Shown: piece after piece, positions 6,993 through 14,929 of the stretch
Numbering within the stretch: position 1 is the stretch's first letter
Layout of the letters: the number at the start of each line of letters is the position of its first letter
Assembly: GCA_023410875.1 (NCBI GenBank)
Contig: JAEYPH010000110.1
Location: forward strand, 1 to 40,743
From: Bacillota bacterium
Lineage (GTDB): Bacteria > Bacillota > Clostridia > Christensenellales > UMGS416
Length of the DNA stretch: 40,743 bases
Direction: 5' to 3'
Notes under the pieces: model-generated
Database searches by the model: none
What the model was told of the DNA's origin: nothing
The model's input: only the letters and a program-made list of their open reading frames with translations
Program-made: the position numbers and the translations under genes

Positions 6993-9404
6993 TTATTCGT
7001 TGAGCATCGTCGTCACGCGGTTCTGTATGAGCCCTGCCACCTCCTGGGCGGTCTTCTGGCCGGAGAAGAAGGCCGGCAGCTCTTCTTTGAGCACCGCCGT
7101 GACGGCGCTGTCCACAATCAGCGCGCGGTTCAGCCCGCCGATCTTGGCGGTGGCCAGCGCGATGTCCTCGGCGGTTAAGGGCTTCACCTCGATCTGCTTG
7201 TCGCCCATCATCAGTACGGCGCGCATTTTCATGCCCTGGGAACCGTCGGCCATCCGCGTGAAGGCTTCCTCGCAGGCGCTCTTGAGCACTGGCAGGCCCT
7301 CCATAATGCCGGACTGCACCGTGTCGGAAAGCATGGTCTTGAGCACCTCAAAGGCCATCTTCTGATCCTTGGCGGCGGTGTTGACGCCTAACAGCATGCC
7401 CGGTTCAAAGTCGTGGGCGTCACCACCTTGCAGCGTGGGTAGCGAGCACAGCGCCAGGTCGTCCCCCAGCACCGTGCGGGCTAAGCCCAGCTCCATGGGC
7501 GAGCGCAGGTCTACGACGGCATAGGAGCCCTTGCCGTTCATCAGATCGGCGAAGGCCGGCCCCGATTCGGCGTCGGCGGGGGCGGGGTTGGCATCGGTGA
7601 GCGCCTTGAACTGCTCCAGCATCTGCACGAAGGCCGGTGAATCGAAGCTGGCCTTGTGAGCGGCGGCGTCCACAAGATCATCGTAGTTGTGGCGCGCATA
7701 GCCCACCAGAGTGTCCACAGGGTCCCGGGCGGGGAAGGGCGCGCGCCCGCCGCTCAGGGAGCCGGCCTTGGTCAGGAAATCCGCCATGGACGGCGGGTCG
7801 CCGGCGGGCATATCGGCGGCGCGGCCGGCCAGCAGGCTGAAGGTGAAGCTCCCCGGCAGCGCGCTGAGCTTGCCGCCCGCGCGGCAGGCGTCCAGTATGT
7901 TTGCGTGGTACAGCGACATGTCCAGCTGGGCCTGCTGCATCAGCGGCGTCAAATCGGCCAGCAACCCCTTGTCCAGATACTTCTGGTAAGGCAGGTTGTC
8001 CAGCACCAGGATATCCGCGCCTTTGCCGCTCATCAGATCCGTATTGAATTGCTGGATGGCGTCGCTGTAATCGATGTCCGAATCCGTGCGCTTGAGGCCG
8101 GACACCTGGCTGCCATAGGTCTTCAGATCAATGCGGTAGTCCGGATAGGCCTGCTGGAAGGCGGCGATCAGGGATTTGAGCGCCTGAGTCTCCACCAGCG
8201 CCGCGATGGTGATCACCGTTTTGGCTTTCACCGACGATGCGTCAGCCAGCGTCAGACGCACCATCTGGTCGCCGGTGCTGCCGTTGGTGGAGAACGAGAT
8301 GGCCCCGGCGGGGCCGCCCAAGGATACGCCGCCCTTGCCGCTGCCGGCGGACGCGCTGATATAGAGGCTGTCTCCCCCATCGATGGCGAAGCCCAGCAGC
8401 GTGCGGGCGCCGTCGCCCAGCGTCGTGTCGCCAAAGTTGCTGAGCGCCGCGCCGGCCTTGCCGTCGGCCCCCAGCGGGTGGATGTCCCGATCGGTCATGG
8501 CCAGCAGGCGCTGGCCTTTTTGGTCGTAGAACAGCGCCATGGGCATGCCGCCCTGGGGCTGAACAGAGGAGCGCTCGCTGCCGCTGGCCAGGTCATAGCT
8601 TTTCAGCATTGCGCCGTCTCTGCCCTGCTCAAACACCCACAGCGTGCCCTTGCCGTCGCCGGCCAGGATACCCATCATGGCGTTGCCCAGCGTGCGCACG
8701 GCGCTGCCGTCCTGGCCGTATTGCACGATGCCCTTGCCCATCACGCACAGCACCACGCCGCCGTCGGGGGCAGCTTCCATATCGGTTACCATCGAAATCA
8801 TCTGCCCATTGATCATAGGGCCGCCACCTTTGGTGACAGGGCCATTCCCTTTGACCTCGTTGTCCCCGTTGGTCGCGGGGCCTTTGCCACCGGCCGCAGG
8901 GCCTCCGTCATCGCCGGAGACGACGGCGGAGTTCTCCGAGCCGGCGGGCCCATCGAGCTTCGGGCTGGACGGCAGGTCGCTCAGCGCGATCGTGCGGCTG
9001 GTCTTGCCCTGGGCGTCCAGCACGTGCACGGTCATCACGCCGTCCTTGGGGTTGGCCAGCGCGTACACGGAACCGTCGGCGCCCAGCGCCATGCGGCTCA
9101 CGGTGTCGGTCACGTCGGTGTCCACGGAATTCTTCTTGCGGCCCTGCTGGTCATAGGTCGTCACAGCCAGCGGTTTGCCGCTGGGTTGGCTGGCGGCCAC
9201 CAGCTCGCCCTGGGCGTTCACCGCCGTGCCGATGAGGCCCGGCATCGTGTTGCCATCGAAGGCCTGCTCGATGTAGGCCTTACCCTGGGGTGTGCCCTGG
9301 TTGTTGTTCTGGGCGTTGGGGCCCTTGCCACCGCAGCCGCCCAGCAGCCCACCCATGATCATGAGCGCGGCCAACATTCCTGTCTTCCACTTCATTGTCT
9401 GCAT
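6993..9404 (-). CDS. Solute-binding lipoprotein with N-terminal beta-propeller-like domain
   Basis: An 803-residue lipoprotein (lipobox LGGC, Cys24). Residues about 45-390 contain spaced GADGSVYAL, APDGGVVLC, GKGTLWVFE and GGDSLYIS segments typical of NHL- or SMP-30-like propeller blades, interrupted near 155-200 by a low-complexity Gly/Pro/Asn/Lys stretch. From about 396 (KTVITIAALVETQALKSL) to the end it is an extracellular solute-binding protein of the sugar type, with ADILVLDNLPYQKYLDKGLL and a C-terminal helical lobe. Its ATG overlaps the stop of the MacB-like gene as TAATG, and AAGGAGG lies upstream. It is presumably the surface receptor for the permeases at 12.3-14.1 kb; the propeller could add ligand capture or contact the adaptor protein (inference). 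I know no characterised example of this fusion. Confidence 0.85.
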   Translation of the reverse strand: MQTMKWKTGMLAALMIMGGLLGGCGGKGPNAQNNNQGTPQGKAYIEQAFDGNTMPGLIGTAVNAQGELVAASQPSGKPLAVTTYDQQGRKKNSVDTDVTDTVSRMALGADGSVYALANPKDGVMTVHVLDAQGKTSRTIALSDLPSSPKLDGPAGSENSAVVSGDDGGPAAGGKGPATNGDNEVKGNGPVTKGGGPMINGQMISMVTDMEAAPDGGVVLCVMGKGIVQYGQDGSAVRTLGNAMMGILAGDGKGTLWVFEQGRDGAMLKSYDLASGSERSSVQPQGGMPMALFYDQKGQRLLAMTDRDIHPLGADGKAGAALSNFGDTTLGDGARTLLGFAIDGGDSLYISASAGSGKGGVSLGGPAGAISFSTNGSTGDQMVRLTLADASSVKAKTVITIAALVETQALKSLIAAFQQAYPDYRIDLKTYGSQVSGLKRTDSDIDYSDAIQQFNTDLMSGKGADILVLDNLPYQKYLDKGLLADLTPLMQQAQLDMSLYHANILDACRAGGKLSALPGSFTFSLLAGRAADMPAGDPPSMADFLTKAGSLSGGRAPFPARDPVDTLVGYARHNYDDLVDAAAHKASFDSPAFVQMLEQFKALTDANPAPADAESGPAFADLMNGKGSYAVVDLRSPMELGLARTVLGDDLALCSLPTLQGGDAHDFEPGMLLGVNTAAKDQKMAFEVLKTMLSDTVQSGIMEGLPVLKSACEEAFTRMADGSQGMKMRAVLMMGDKQIEVKPLTAEDIALATAKIGGLNRALIVDSAVTAVLKEELPAFFSGQKTAQEVAGLIQNRVTTMLNE

Positions 9405-10849
9405 TAACGGTTCCCTCCTTGTATATTTGCTCGTATTCCATAACGTTTATGGGGTTCTATCCGGCTGCCCAGGGCCGCAAGCCAGTCGCACAGCGCCCCG
9501 CGGCGGGGCCACAGCAGCCACAGGCACAGTGCCGCCGCGTCCACACCCAGCGTGCCGGCCAGGGCCGCGCCGGGCAGCTGTGCCCAGCCCAGCGCCAGCA
9601 GCCCCACGCCCACGGCCAGCGCCAGGCCCAAGCCCAGCATCGGTACATCCAGCATGCCACGCCCGGGCTCTCCCCTGGCGGCGCAAAATGCCTGCCGGGC
9701 ATGCATCTGCGCCATGGTCAGCGCGGCCAGCGCCGCGCCGGCGCCGGCCGCCGCCGTGAGCCACACGCCCAGCCCGTTGGAGCGCACCCGCAGCAGCGCC
9801 CACCAGGGCCGCTCATAGCCCCACGCCGCCAGCTGCCGGGCGGCCTCGCTCTCGACCAGAGCGCCGTAGAAGCCCAGGTCGATCCACGAATCCGGCAGAT
9901 AGCGGCCAGGGAGGCTGACCCGCAGCCCCGCCCCGGCCCACAGCGCGGCTGCCACCCCGGCGCACAGCGCCAGCAGCACAGCCGTGCCCACGGCCTGCCC
10001 CAGCAGCGCCGGCCACGCCTGGGAGAAGTACAGCCGTGCCAGCGTCTGCCGGGCATGCGCCACAGCGCCGCGAGCCACCCGCACCCAGAACAGCGCCAGC
10101 AGCACCGCGACGCTCACGGCCAACGCCGCCGTGGGCACGCGAATCAGCTGGTCTTGCAGGCCGGCCTGCTCGCCCAGGTCTTCCAGCAGCCAATCGCCGC
10201 CCACGCCCAGGCCGGCCAGCGCGGCCTGCACCGCCTGCAGGCTCTGGCCGCCGGGGGCTCGCTCCATCAGTGCGTCCAGCCCGCCGATTTTCATGGCGCC
10301 GGAGGCGATGATCTCCGCACCGCTCACGTACACCGTAGGCCCGTCGCCGCCGCACAGCGCGCCCAGCAGCCCCTCCCGCGGCGCGCTGACGCCGCACACC
10401 TCGTAATCACGGCCATCGCAGCGCACGGTCATGCCCACGGCGTTCACGGTGCCAAAGAGCTGCCACGCCACGTCGGCGCTGAGAACCGCTGCGCTGCCGC
10501 CTGCCAGGGGCAAAAAGCTGCCTGACAGCATGGGCACCGGGTGGGCGTCGGCAAAGCCGCCGTCGCACGCGATGACCTGCGCCTGGGCCTGGGCGCGCTC
10601 GGTGGAGACCTGCTGCTGCGCCGCGGCCCACCAGCTCACAGCCGCGCCGCCCAACGCCTCGCGCAGCTTGCGCACATCGTCCAGCGTGAGTGCGCTCAGG
10701 CTGTCGCGGGGCGCGGTGGCGGCAATGTGATCCCGCGCGCCGCCGTGGGCAGCCTGCCACGCGCCCAGCGCTCCCATCTGCGCGCACACCATCAGCGCCA
10801 TGCCGACCCACAGCAGCGCCCACAGCCCGGCGCGCCCGCGGCGGCTCAT
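9404..10849 (-). CDS. MacB/FtsX-type ABC permease (no ATPase domain)
   Basis: A 481-residue membrane protein. One N-terminal segment (about 8-28) is followed by an extracytoplasmic MacB periplasmic core-like domain (about 30-240), including the LSGSFLPLAGGSAAVLSADVA and ALCGGDGPTVYVSG stretches, then about five hydrophobic segments between 240 and 460. Canonical MacB permeases have four membrane segments and a partner or fused ATPase; neither a fused nor an adjacent ATPase is present. It overlaps the adaptor gene by four bases (ATGA) and the downstream solute-binding protein gene at TAATG, so all three are coupled. Base composition is very GC-rich and alanine-rich. It probably forms a complex with the adaptor; whether it transports or transduces force or a signal is unknown. 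Confidence 0.72.
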   Translation of the reverse strand: MSRRGRAGLWALLWVGMALMVCAQMGALGAWQAAHGGARDHIAATAPRDSLSALTLDDVRKLREALGGAAVSWWAAAQQQVSTERAQAQAQVIACDGGFADAHPVPMLSGSFLPLAGGSAAVLSADVAWQLFGTVNAVGMTVRCDGRDYEVCGVSAPREGLLGALCGGDGPTVYVSGAEIIASGAMKIGGLDALMERAPGGQSLQAVQAALAGLGVGGDWLLEDLGEQAGLQDQLIRVPTAALAVSVAVLLALFWVRVARGAVAHARQTLARLYFSQAWPALLGQAVGTAVLLALCAGVAAALWAGAGLRVSLPGRYLPDSWIDLGFYGALVESEAARQLAAWGYERPWWALLRVRSNGLGVWLTAAAGAGAALAALTMAQMHARQAFCAARGEPGRGMLDVPMLGLGLALAVGVGLLALGWAQLPGAALAGTLGVDAAALCLWLLWPRRGALCDWLAALGSRIEPHKRYGIRANIQGGNR

Positions 10850-12252
10850 GGGGCCACCAGCACGGCGTCGCCGCTATCCACGGGCTTGTCCGCGGCGGTC
10901 ACCACCGAATCCATGGTGTTCAAGGGCCCGCTGACCGCCGTGCGGAAGTTGTCCGAATCCAGCACCGCCACGTCCACGCGCTCCAGCTCGTTGCGGTTGC
11001 CCAGCGGCGTCTTGCGCTGGCGGCTCACAAGCACATAGGTGCCGGCGCTGTCCTCGCGCAGGGCGCTGTTGGGCACGGTTGTGGCGTAGGACTGGGTCTT
11101 CTGGGAATAGCGGATGTCGCCGTGCTGGCCGGGCAGCGCGGAGCTTGCCGCCACGCCCTGGGCATCGGCGTCAAAGAGCAGCGTCATGCGCTCGCCGGGG
11201 CGCTCGTCGCTTTCACGCTTCTCCCGCAGCGTGGCGGCGACGCGCTGGGACGCGCCGCCCGGCAGCACGTCCACCTGCACGCCCGGCGAGAGCAGCTCGG
11301 CGTTTTCATAGCTCATCTCCACCGAGAACTGCAGGCCCTGCCCGGCATCCATCATCGTGAGCATGGGTTGCGAGGACGATATCTGCGCGCCTTCCTGGGC
11401 GTTTACGCTGAGCACCCGCCCGCTGACCGGCGCTTTGACCTCTCCGGCGGCGGCCAGGTCGCTCTGCAATCCGGCGATCTTGTCCTTCTGCGCGGCGATC
11501 TCCAGGTCCATGTTTTCCAGCTCCAGCTGCCGGCTGTCCTCCTGGCTGGCGTTCTGCTTCTTTTGCTGGTTCAGTTGCGCCGTGGCCACCTTCACGGCGT
11601 CCTCGTCGGCGCGCACCTGAGCGGTCAGTGTGTCCACCTGGGCGGAGTCTTCGGCGAGCTTCTGTTTGGCGGCGTCCAGCGCGGCCTGGGCAGCGGCGGT
11701 GTCGCCGCCCTCGGCTTTGGCCTTCTCCAGCGCAGCCTTCGCCCGGTCCACGGCGTCCTCGTCCCGCTCCACGGCCTTCTTGGCCGCCGAGAGCGCCGCC
11801 TTGTCGCGGCTGCGCTTGTCCTTGGCCTGGCTCAGCGCCACGTTCTGCTGCGTATAGTCCGGCGCAACCGTAAGCGCCGCCTTGTCGCGGTTGTTCTGCA
11901 AGCGCTCCAGGCTACGCTGCTCGGCGGCCAGTTGGTCGGCCAGGTCGCCTGTGTCCATCACGGCCAGCACGTCGCCGGCTTTCACCACGTCGCCGGCCTG
12001 CACGCGCAGCTCCTGTATCTCGCCGGCGGCAGGCGCGTTCACCGTGACCGTTTGCCGGGCCTGGAACACGCCGTCGGCGGAAATAACCTTTTGCAGCGTG
12101 GCGGCAGAGGGCGCAGCCAGCTTGACCCGGGCTAGCGCCAGGTTGTTCAGCGTGCGCGAGAAGAACGTCAGCGCCACCATCAGCGCCGCAAAGCCCAGCA
12201 CCAGCGCGCCGGCAGTCTTGCGCAAGGGTCTTTTTTCATGGGTGATTAGCAT
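10846..12252 (-). CDS. HlyD/MacA-type membrane fusion (adaptor) protein
   Basis: A 468-residue protein from the ATG at 12252, chosen because GGAGG lies eight bases before it; the first in-frame ATG at 12300 lies in a hairpin and has no such site. One membrane anchor (about 14-32) is followed by a half biotinyl-lipoyl domain (VNAPAAGEIQELRVQAGD), a long charged Ala/Lys/Glu/Gln coiled-coil hairpin (about 110-270), the second lipoyl half (GEVKAPVSGRVLSVNAQEG) and beta-barrel domains to the C terminus. This is the plan of MacA and of YknX-like adaptors in Gram-positive bacteria, which work with MacB-type permeases. Here the partner is the next gene, overlapping by ATGA, and the upstream genes are sugar permeases, an unusual pairing. 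Confidence 0.86.
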   Translation of the reverse strand: MLITHEKRPLRKTAGALVLGFAALMVALTFFSRTLNNLALARVKLAAPSAATLQKVISADGVFQARQTVTVNAPAAGEIQELRVQAGDVVKAGDVLAVMDTGDLADQLAAEQRSLERLQNNRDKAALTVAPDYTQQNVALSQAKDKRSRDKAALSAAKKAVERDEDAVDRAKAALEKAKAEGGDTAAAQAALDAAKQKLAEDSAQVDTLTAQVRADEDAVKVATAQLNQQKKQNASQEDSRQLELENMDLEIAAQKDKIAGLQSDLAAAGEVKAPVSGRVLSVNAQEGAQISSSQPMLTMMDAGQGLQFSVEMSYENAELLSPGVQVDVLPGGASQRVAATLREKRESDERPGERMTLLFDADAQGVAASSALPGQHGDIRYSQKTQSYATTVPNSALREDSAGTYVLVSRQRKTPLGNRNELERVDVAVLDSDNFRTAVSGPLNTMDSVVTAADKPVDSGDAVLVAP

Positions 12253-12271
12253 GGTCGAATCCTCCATTTTC

Positions 12272-12297
12272 GCGGTCGATGCTGCGGCATCGACCGC
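12272..12297. promoter_or_regulatory. Perfect 11-bp intercistronic hairpin
   Basis: GCGGTCGATGC and GCATCGACCGC, separated by four bases, form a perfect stem in the 51-base gap between the sugar permease and the adaptor gene. It has no T tail, so it more likely stabilises the mRNA end or pauses polymerase than terminates. The same arm GCGGTCGATGC recurs at 29769 before another solute-binding protein gene. Confidence 0.55.
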
Positions 12298-12303
12298 CAT
12301 GTG

Positions 12304-13209
12304 TCAATCCTTGATGCTGCTCATCTGGATTCCCTCTACGAGGTCGTCATAGGCGTAGAGGAACACCAGCAGAATGGGCAGCAGAAACAGCGCCGACGCC
12401 GCAAAGGCCACGCCAATGGCTCCGCTGGTCAGCCTGGTCAGGAACAGCGACAGCGGCTGCAGGTTGGCGTCCTTCAAAAACACGATGGGCTGTTCCACCA
12501 TGCTCCAGTTGTCGATGAAGCTCAGCGTGGCCAGCGATGCCAACGCCGGCCGGCACAGCGGCAACACGATGCGCAGGAACACGCCTAAGTGGCCGGAACC
12601 GTCCAGCCGGGCGGCCTCCACGGTCTCCATGGGTACATACGCCATGAATTGCCGCAGCAGGAACACGCCAAAGGTCGCGAACACGCCGGGCAGCACGATG
12701 GCCTGGGCCGTGCCCAGCAGCCCAAGCCGGTCGGCCATCAGATAGTTGGGCACCAGCGTGACCTGGAAGGGCATCAGCATCGTCAGCAGATAGGCAAAGA
12801 ACAACCCGTTGCGCCCGGGGAAGCGCAGCACCGCGAAGGCGTAGGCGGCCATGCTGCCCACCAGCAGCTGCCCGGCCACGATGGGCAATGTGAGCTTGAC
12901 CGAATTCCAGAACATCATCAGATACCCGGTGCTGCCGATGAGCACCGTGTAATACTGCTGCACCGTGGCCATCTCGGGGATCAGCCGCAGCGCCGCGAAG
13001 CCCGCAGCGCCGCCGGAATCCACCGAGCGCAGGCTGCCGTAGGCTTCCAGAATCTCCGCCTCGCCCATGAAGGAATCGGCAAAGGTCATGACGACCGGGA
13101 AAACGAAGGCCAGCGCCAGCACCCACAGCGCCGCCGTGACCAGCACACTGCCCGGCCGCCGAGTGCGCCGCTTGCTTTTCTGCCCTCCCGCGGGCCTTAA
13201 CCCCTTCAC
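12304..13209 (-). CDS. Carbohydrate ABC permease, MalG/YtcP type
   Basis: A 301-residue inner-membrane permease with about six membrane segments. The start is the GTG at 13209, which forms a four-base GTGA overlap with the preceding permease; the longer open frame upstream is out-of-frame readthrough of that gene. The EAA loop for ATPase contact is visible as METVEAARLDGSGHLGVFLR followed by IVLPLCRPALASLA. Between the first two segments lies a large extracytoplasmic loop (about residues 45-95), longer than in most MalG proteins. It pairs with the MalF-type permease to form the sugar channel; no ATP-binding gene is nearby, as is usual for Bacillota systems served by a shared MsmX/MsmK ATPase (family knowledge). 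Confidence 0.9.
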   Translation of the reverse strand: MKGLRPAGGQKSKRRTRRPGSVLVTAALWVLALAFVFPVVMTFADSFMGEAEILEAYGSLRSVDSGGAAGFAALRLIPEMATVQQYYTVLIGSTGYLMMFWNSVKLTLPIVAGQLLVGSMAAYAFAVLRFPGRNGLFFAYLLTMLMPFQVTLVPNYLMADRLGLLGTAQAIVLPGVFATFGVFLLRQFMAYVPMETVEAARLDGSGHLGVFLRIVLPLCRPALASLATLSFIDNWSMVEQPIVFLKDANLQPLSLFLTRLTSGAIGVAFAASALFLLPILLVFLYAYDDLVEGIQMSSIKD

Positions 13210-14102
13210 AGCTGCCGGCGATTGGCCAAGCGCACCGCCCATACCATCGCGCCCACCAGCGCCGAAACCGCCAGCGCCATCCAGAAAGCCGCGCTGGTCA
13301 GCTTCTGTATGTCCAGCGAGGCGAACATGTTGTTCATGAAATGCTGCAATGTATAGATGCTGTCGTGGGGATGGCTGCCGGCCAGCAGATACACCTCGCG
13401 GAACACCTTGAAGGAATTGACCATGGCCATAACCGCGACGAACAGCGTCGTGGGCAGCAGCCGCGGCCACACGGCAATCCGGAACTTGGCAAAGCGCCCG
13501 GCGCCCTCCAGCTCGGCCTGCTCCAGGAATTCCTGGGGGACAGCCGTAAGCGCCGACATGTAGAGCACCATGCCGTAGCCGGCGTTCTTCCACAGATACA
13601 GCAGCATCATGACCCAGCGGGCCCAGCCGCTCTTGAGCCAATCCACCGGCGCGATGCCCCATGTGGCCAGCAAGCCGTTGAGAGCGCCGCTGCCGTCGAA
13701 GAGCACCTGCCACACCAGCACCACCGAGGCCACCGGTATGACCATGGGGCTTAAGAACAGCGCCGAGAGCGCGCCGCGGCCAGGCAGCCGCCCATGCAGC
13801 GCCAGCGCCAGCAGCAGGCTTGCGGCCAGCAGCGTCGGCACGCCCACGGCGGTGAAGATCGCTGTGTTGAGCGCCGCCTTCAGGAAGGCGGCGTTGCGGG
13901 CCAGCGCGATGTAGTTGGCCAGACCCACGAAATGCCCGCCGATGGGGCTGGACTTAAGCGACAGACCGAATGCCTGAACAAAAGGGATCAGATAGAACAG
14001 CGCGAACCCGCCCAAGCTGGGCAGCAGGAAGGCCGCCGCCCAGATCGCCTCGCGCCGTGCGGCGCGGCCGGCGGGCGCTCGCCGCGGATGTGTCGTCGTC
14101 AT
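13206..14102 (-). CDS. Carbohydrate ABC permease, MalF/LplB type
   Basis: A 298-residue permease with about six membrane segments, first gene of the five-gene minus-strand operon. The N terminus is short and basic, then AAAFLLPSLGGFALFYLIPF begins the first segment, typical of UgpA/LplB-like sugar permeases. The EAA loop reads PQEFLEQAELEGAGRFAKFR followed by IAVWPRLLPTTLF. GGAGG lies four to five bases before the ATG. It overlaps the next permease by four bases. Its 142-base upstream region is shared with the divergent response regulator gene, so that two-component system is the likely controller; no convincing minus-strand -35/-10 pair was found there. Confidence 0.9.
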   Translation of the reverse strand: MTTTHPRRAPAGRAARREAIWAAAFLLPSLGGFALFYLIPFVQAFGLSLKSSPIGGHFVGLANYIALARNAAFLKAALNTAIFTAVGVPTLLAASLLLALALHGRLPGRGALSALFLSPMVIPVASVVLVWQVLFDGSGALNGLLATWGIAPVDWLKSGWARWVMMLLYLWKNAGYGMVLYMSALTAVPQEFLEQAELEGAGRFAKFRIAVWPRLLPTTLFVAVMAMVNSFKVFREVYLLAGSHPHDSIYTLQHFMNNMFASLDIQKLTSAAFWMALAVSALVGAMVWAVRLANRRQL

Positions 14103-14203
14103 TGCACCTCCCGAACCGGCGCAGTTCGCCGGTCAACGCTGCCGATTATCGCATCGCATTCTTGAAAGTTCCTGTAAAAATAAAGAGTTTTTCAAAAAAG
14201 CGG

Positions 14204-14212
14204 TGCTATACT
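14204..14212 (+). promoter_or_regulatory. Extended -10 promoter of the two-component system
   Basis: TGCTATACT matches an extended -10 element (TGn then TATACT at 14207-14212), 32 bases before the response regulator ATG at 14245. No good -35 lies 17 bases upstream, which an extended -10 can tolerate. The surrounding DNA is AT-rich, in contrast to the flanking genes. Confidence 0.55.
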
Positions 14213-14244
14213 GATTTCAAACAAAGCTGAAAGAGGATGCGCCG

Positions 14245-14928
14245 ATGCGGATTCTGCTCGTGGAAGACGACCCCTGGATGTGCAACGCGCTGCAATATCA
14301 TTTAAAGAAAGAACATTACGCCGTGGACACCGCCCAGGACGGTGAGACGGCGCTGGAACTGGGCTTGAGCGCCGAATATGACATGGCGATACTGGACCGG
14401 ATGCTGCCAAAGCTGGACGGCCTGACGGTGCTCAAGCGCCTGCGGGCCGCGGGCAAGAGCTGGCCGGTGCTGTTTCTGACGGCCATGGACGAGGTGTGCG
14501 ACCGCGTGGACGGCCTGGACGCCGGCGCCGACGACTATCTGGTAAAGCCCTTCGCGACCCAGGAATTGATGGCGCGGGTGCGGGCCATGGCCCGGCGCGC
14601 CGGCGAAGCGCTGCGGGAGGACTGCCTGCGCTTTGATGACGTGGCGCTGTACCCCCGCAGCGGCACCGTGCGCCGGGGCGACCGGGAGATGAGCCTGACA
14701 CCCAAGGAAACGCTGCTGCTGGAACTGCTGGCCCGCAACCGGGGGCAGGTGATCCCCCGAGGGCTCATATTGGACAAGGTGTGGGGCACGCTGGACAGCG
14801 TGGAGCCGGGCAACGTGGACAGCTACATCCACTTCCTGCGCGGCAAGCTCGCGCAATTGGGTTCGCAATGGCGCATCGCCACGGTGCGCGGCCTGGGCTT
14901 CCGGCTGGAGCGGCCGGAAAAGGAGTAG
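14245..14928 (+). CDS. OmpR-family response regulator
   Basis: A 227-residue two-domain regulator. The receiver (1-115) has the acidic pair ED-D at 7-9, the phosphoacceptor Asp51 in AILDRMLPKLDG, and Lys101 in DDYLVKPF. The C-terminal winged helix (about 130-224) shows LTPKETLLLELLARNRGQV and ends with IATVRGLGFRLE, the OmpR/PhoB signature. It is followed one base after its stop by the sensor kinase. Divergent transcription from the sugar-permease/adaptor operon, across 142 bases, suggests it controls that operon, as BceR- and CssR-like regulators control neighbouring transporters; this is inference. Confidence 0.92.
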   Translation: MRILLVEDDPWMCNALQYHLKKEHYAVDTAQDGETALELGLSAEYDMAILDRMLPKLDGLTVLKRLRAAGKSWPVLFLTAMDEVCDRVDGLDAGADDYLVKPFATQELMARVRAMARRAGEALREDCLRFDDVALYPRSGTVRRGDREMSLTPKETLLLELLARNRGQVIPRGLILDKVWGTLDSVEPGNVDSYIHFLRGKLAQLGSQWRIATVRGLGFRLERPEKE

Positions 14929-14929
14929 C

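Noticed and set aside
6993..9404. Frameshift or misassembly in the low-complexity part of the propeller-SBP gene
   Set aside because: The frame is open on both sides with sensible domains, so the Gly/Pro/Asn-rich insert is treated as a natural loop.
7656..9407. A 583-codon plus-strand open frame
   Set aside because: Antisense of the propeller-SBP gene, which has a clear lipobox, ribosome binding site and domains.
10690..12135. A 481-codon plus-strand open frame
   Set aside because: Antisense of the MacB-like and adaptor genes; leucine/histidine-rich with no domain.
12304..13713. Long 469-codon frame for the MalG-type permease
   Set aside because: The first 168 codons are an out-of-phase reading of the MalF-type gene; the GTG at 13209 makes a 4-base overlap.
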